Source: Planctomycetota bacterium (lineage in GTDB: Bacteria; Planctomycetota; Planctomycetia; Pirellulales; Pirellulaceae). Taken from it: DNA of 64,000 nt. Made by a program: the position numbers and the translations under genes. Numbering within the stretch: the stretch's first letter is position 1; each line of letters starts with the position of its first letter. The notes under the pieces are model-generated. The model was not told the origin of the DNA. It ran no database searches and worked only from the letters and a program-made list of their open reading frames with translations. Where the stretch lies: positions 1 to 64,000 of the forward strand of contig JAQBZB010000007.1 of NCBI GenBank assembly GCA_027622275.1. Reading direction: 5' to 3'. Positions 58,201 through 61,200 of the stretch are shown piece after piece.

Positions 58201-61200
58201 CCTCGATGAAGACCGCGCTATCACCACCGGCATCGCCGACATCCGAGATCACGATCTTAATCGTGTGCCTTCCCGCGGTCAGCGGCAGGGACGCGGTAAT
58301 CTTTTGCGTAAGTCCGTCGTAGCCGAGTTCGTTGAGGAACAGACCACCGTCCTGAGGATCGTTATTGACAAAGAACGATGCATTCTGTCCCGTCGCACCG
58401 CTCGGATCGAAGGGGTTGCCGGAATTCACGGTTCCCACGGAAATCTGATCATTCGTGCCGGGCACGAGCGCGACGTTGACGCCATCGACAAAGATCGCCA
58501 GGACGTCGGAGAAATCGGTGCCAACTTGCTCGTTGTACTCTTCCGAGGCGAAGACGAAATTCAGGTTCAACGTGCCGTTAACGTCCAGACCGATCCCATC
58601 CACGATGCGGAAATCGAACTCCAACGACGTCGCGTCTTCCGTGACGGGACCGGTCAGCGGGTCGAGTCCGAACTCGGCGTCAAGATCCGCATCGCCCGCT
58701 AACGACGCGCGTCCGACCAGCGTATCGGTCGAATTCGGCCCATCCGCCGAGCGGGCATCGCCCGTCGACAGGATGATCCCGCGTTCCATCCCCAAGATCG
58801 GCAACCCGCCCTGGAACACGCCGGCCGACATCGCGCCGCCGGTAAACCTGGGAGCCCCTTCTAGCGCAATTCCATTTCCCGCGATGGTATCCCGCAGGCG
58901 ATTCGCATCGTTGGTGACTTCCGTGATCGAGAATGGATCCGGTTGATCGACGATCGCGCCACCGAAGAGGTCAACGCGATTCGAAGTGCTCAATGTCCCG
59001 CTCTCTTCGCCGTCCGAAGTTGCCGCCGTGATTTCCAAGCGAGTCTGGACTTGTTGACTGTTGACGGCATCACGGATGCGGCGCGCGATGATGTAATCCA
59101 GGTCTGCGACAAACATTCCAAGCGTTGCGTTGAACGACTTGTAACGAATCTCGACATTCCCCGCGGTCACACCGTTGGCCAACGCGGGATCTTCGTACTC
59201 GAAGACCGCCTCGTTCACGCCATCGCTAATGGCAAACGTCTGCCCGTCGATGACCTGCGACCCAGCGGGCACCACCAACGTGGTCTCTTGCGCCAAGCGA
59301 TCGTTGGTGTCGATGGTCCGATCCAGAATCAGCCCCACGTTGGCGTTGTCCACCGAACGCCCAAATTCACTGGCCTTGCGGATTTCAAACTGGTAAACAC
59401 CAGTGGACAAGTCACCGGTGCCGGCATTGGGATTCGCGATGAAATTCGGTGTCTGGTTCGAGGCCGTCACCATCTCCCCGCGCTCGGCGAATCCAATGAT
59501 GATGTCGTCCACGTACGCTCCCTCGCTGCCGCCGGACGCCGCCTGTTCGTATTCGAATTCCAATCGCAAATTGTCCAGGCCGGCAAACGCGCCCAAGCTG
59601 ATTCGCGCTTGTCGCCACTCGGTGCTGGTCTGAAACAACTGCGTGACCGCGGGATCGGCTGTGTCGGCACTATTGCTGGAGGCCACCAGCGTGGCGTTGC
59701 CTGTCGCGTCCACCACGCGCAACCGCAAGGCATCTGCCGAGAGGTTGTTCTCAACGAAATAGTTAAAGTACATGACCGGCAGGTCCGACGCCGAATACCC
59801 CCGCAGGCTGAAGGCGTTCGACGTCAGCTTGCCCAGGGCACCGGCCGGGACCGTGTTACCAGACATCTCGGAGCCAAAGTAGAAACTGGGGTTTTCGCTT
59901 GCACCGCTGCCCGGTGTTTGGTTTCCCAGCGAAATCTGCAGCGTATACAAGTCGCCCAAGTCCGGCACGTTGCCCGTAATCTGTCCGCCACTCGACGAGG
60001 AAGAGAACTCCCCCACGCCAACAATGTACTCACCATCGGCCGTAAACTGCGCTTCCAGGTACGAGTCGAACTGATGGACACTGCCGCTTTGCCCAAAACT
60101 GGTCGACGAATCATCGTTGGCGCAAATCGTGCCAAACACAGAACAGATTTGCAACAGATTTCCCGCCGCATCGAAAAGAAAAATCTCCGTATCAATGCTG
60201 CCGGTCGAGGCGGACGGATCGAATCCAAAATCGATATCAAAAATGCCGCGCACGGGCGACGCTACCGAAGCGCCCGTAATGTTAAACGAGTAGTAATCGA
60301 ACGTGCCGTCGCCGGACCCTTGAATCGTGATATGCGGAATCGTCGTGGACGTGTTCTGTGTCGTGTCGCCGATATTCGGATTGGCGGCTACATTAAAAGG
60401 CCCGTTGTCGATATTCTGCGCGCCGGCGATGCTGTTGTTCGGTTCGGTCTCCAGCAGCGTGCCCAACCCGCCGCCACCAATTCCGCCGCCACCAATTCCG
60501 CCCACGCCCCCACGACTTAAGTCGAAGACGGGGTTGACGCCGTGCCCGGCGTCGCCTTCTCGATTGTTGGTCACATGCCAGAGATTCGTTCCGGCGCCGA
60601 CGAAGGTCGGATCGAACAGCACTGGCACCACGGGCTCTAAAAACGTGGAACGAAAGCGGTCGTCGATGTGGTCTTCCGCGACCCGTTGAACCGTATTGAC
60701 CGGTTCCAGCCGTACCAACGGGTTAACCGGATTGGCGACGAAAAACTGCTCCAACTCCTGCGGCAATCGCCGGTTGGATGAGAGGGCTGTGAAGTAACTC
60801 CCTTCGGGCAATTCGACGGGCCCTATGAAGGGGTCGTTCGGGCCGACACTGCCGCGAGCGAGGTCGCTCAAATCAGCCCCGTTTAGAGGGCCGGAGCGAT
60901 CGTCGGCGAGATTCGACTCGCGTCCAATCAGAATCAGTCGTCCCAGCGCGTCGTAGACATACATGCTGGTATTGAAGCGGACCAGTGCATCGGCGTAGTC
61001 CACATCAAAGACGACCGCGGCGTGTTCGATCCCTGTGGTATTGCTCGTCTGGTCGTAGCGAACGTCAAAGTTATAAAAATCAATATCATTTTGGTCCTGA
61101 ATCGCTCCCGAAACGCCAATCGCGGCTCGGTCAGAATTCAGCAGATTGCCGAGTGTCTGCGGACGCTGCCCCGGAATCGTCGAATTAAAAACAAAACTAT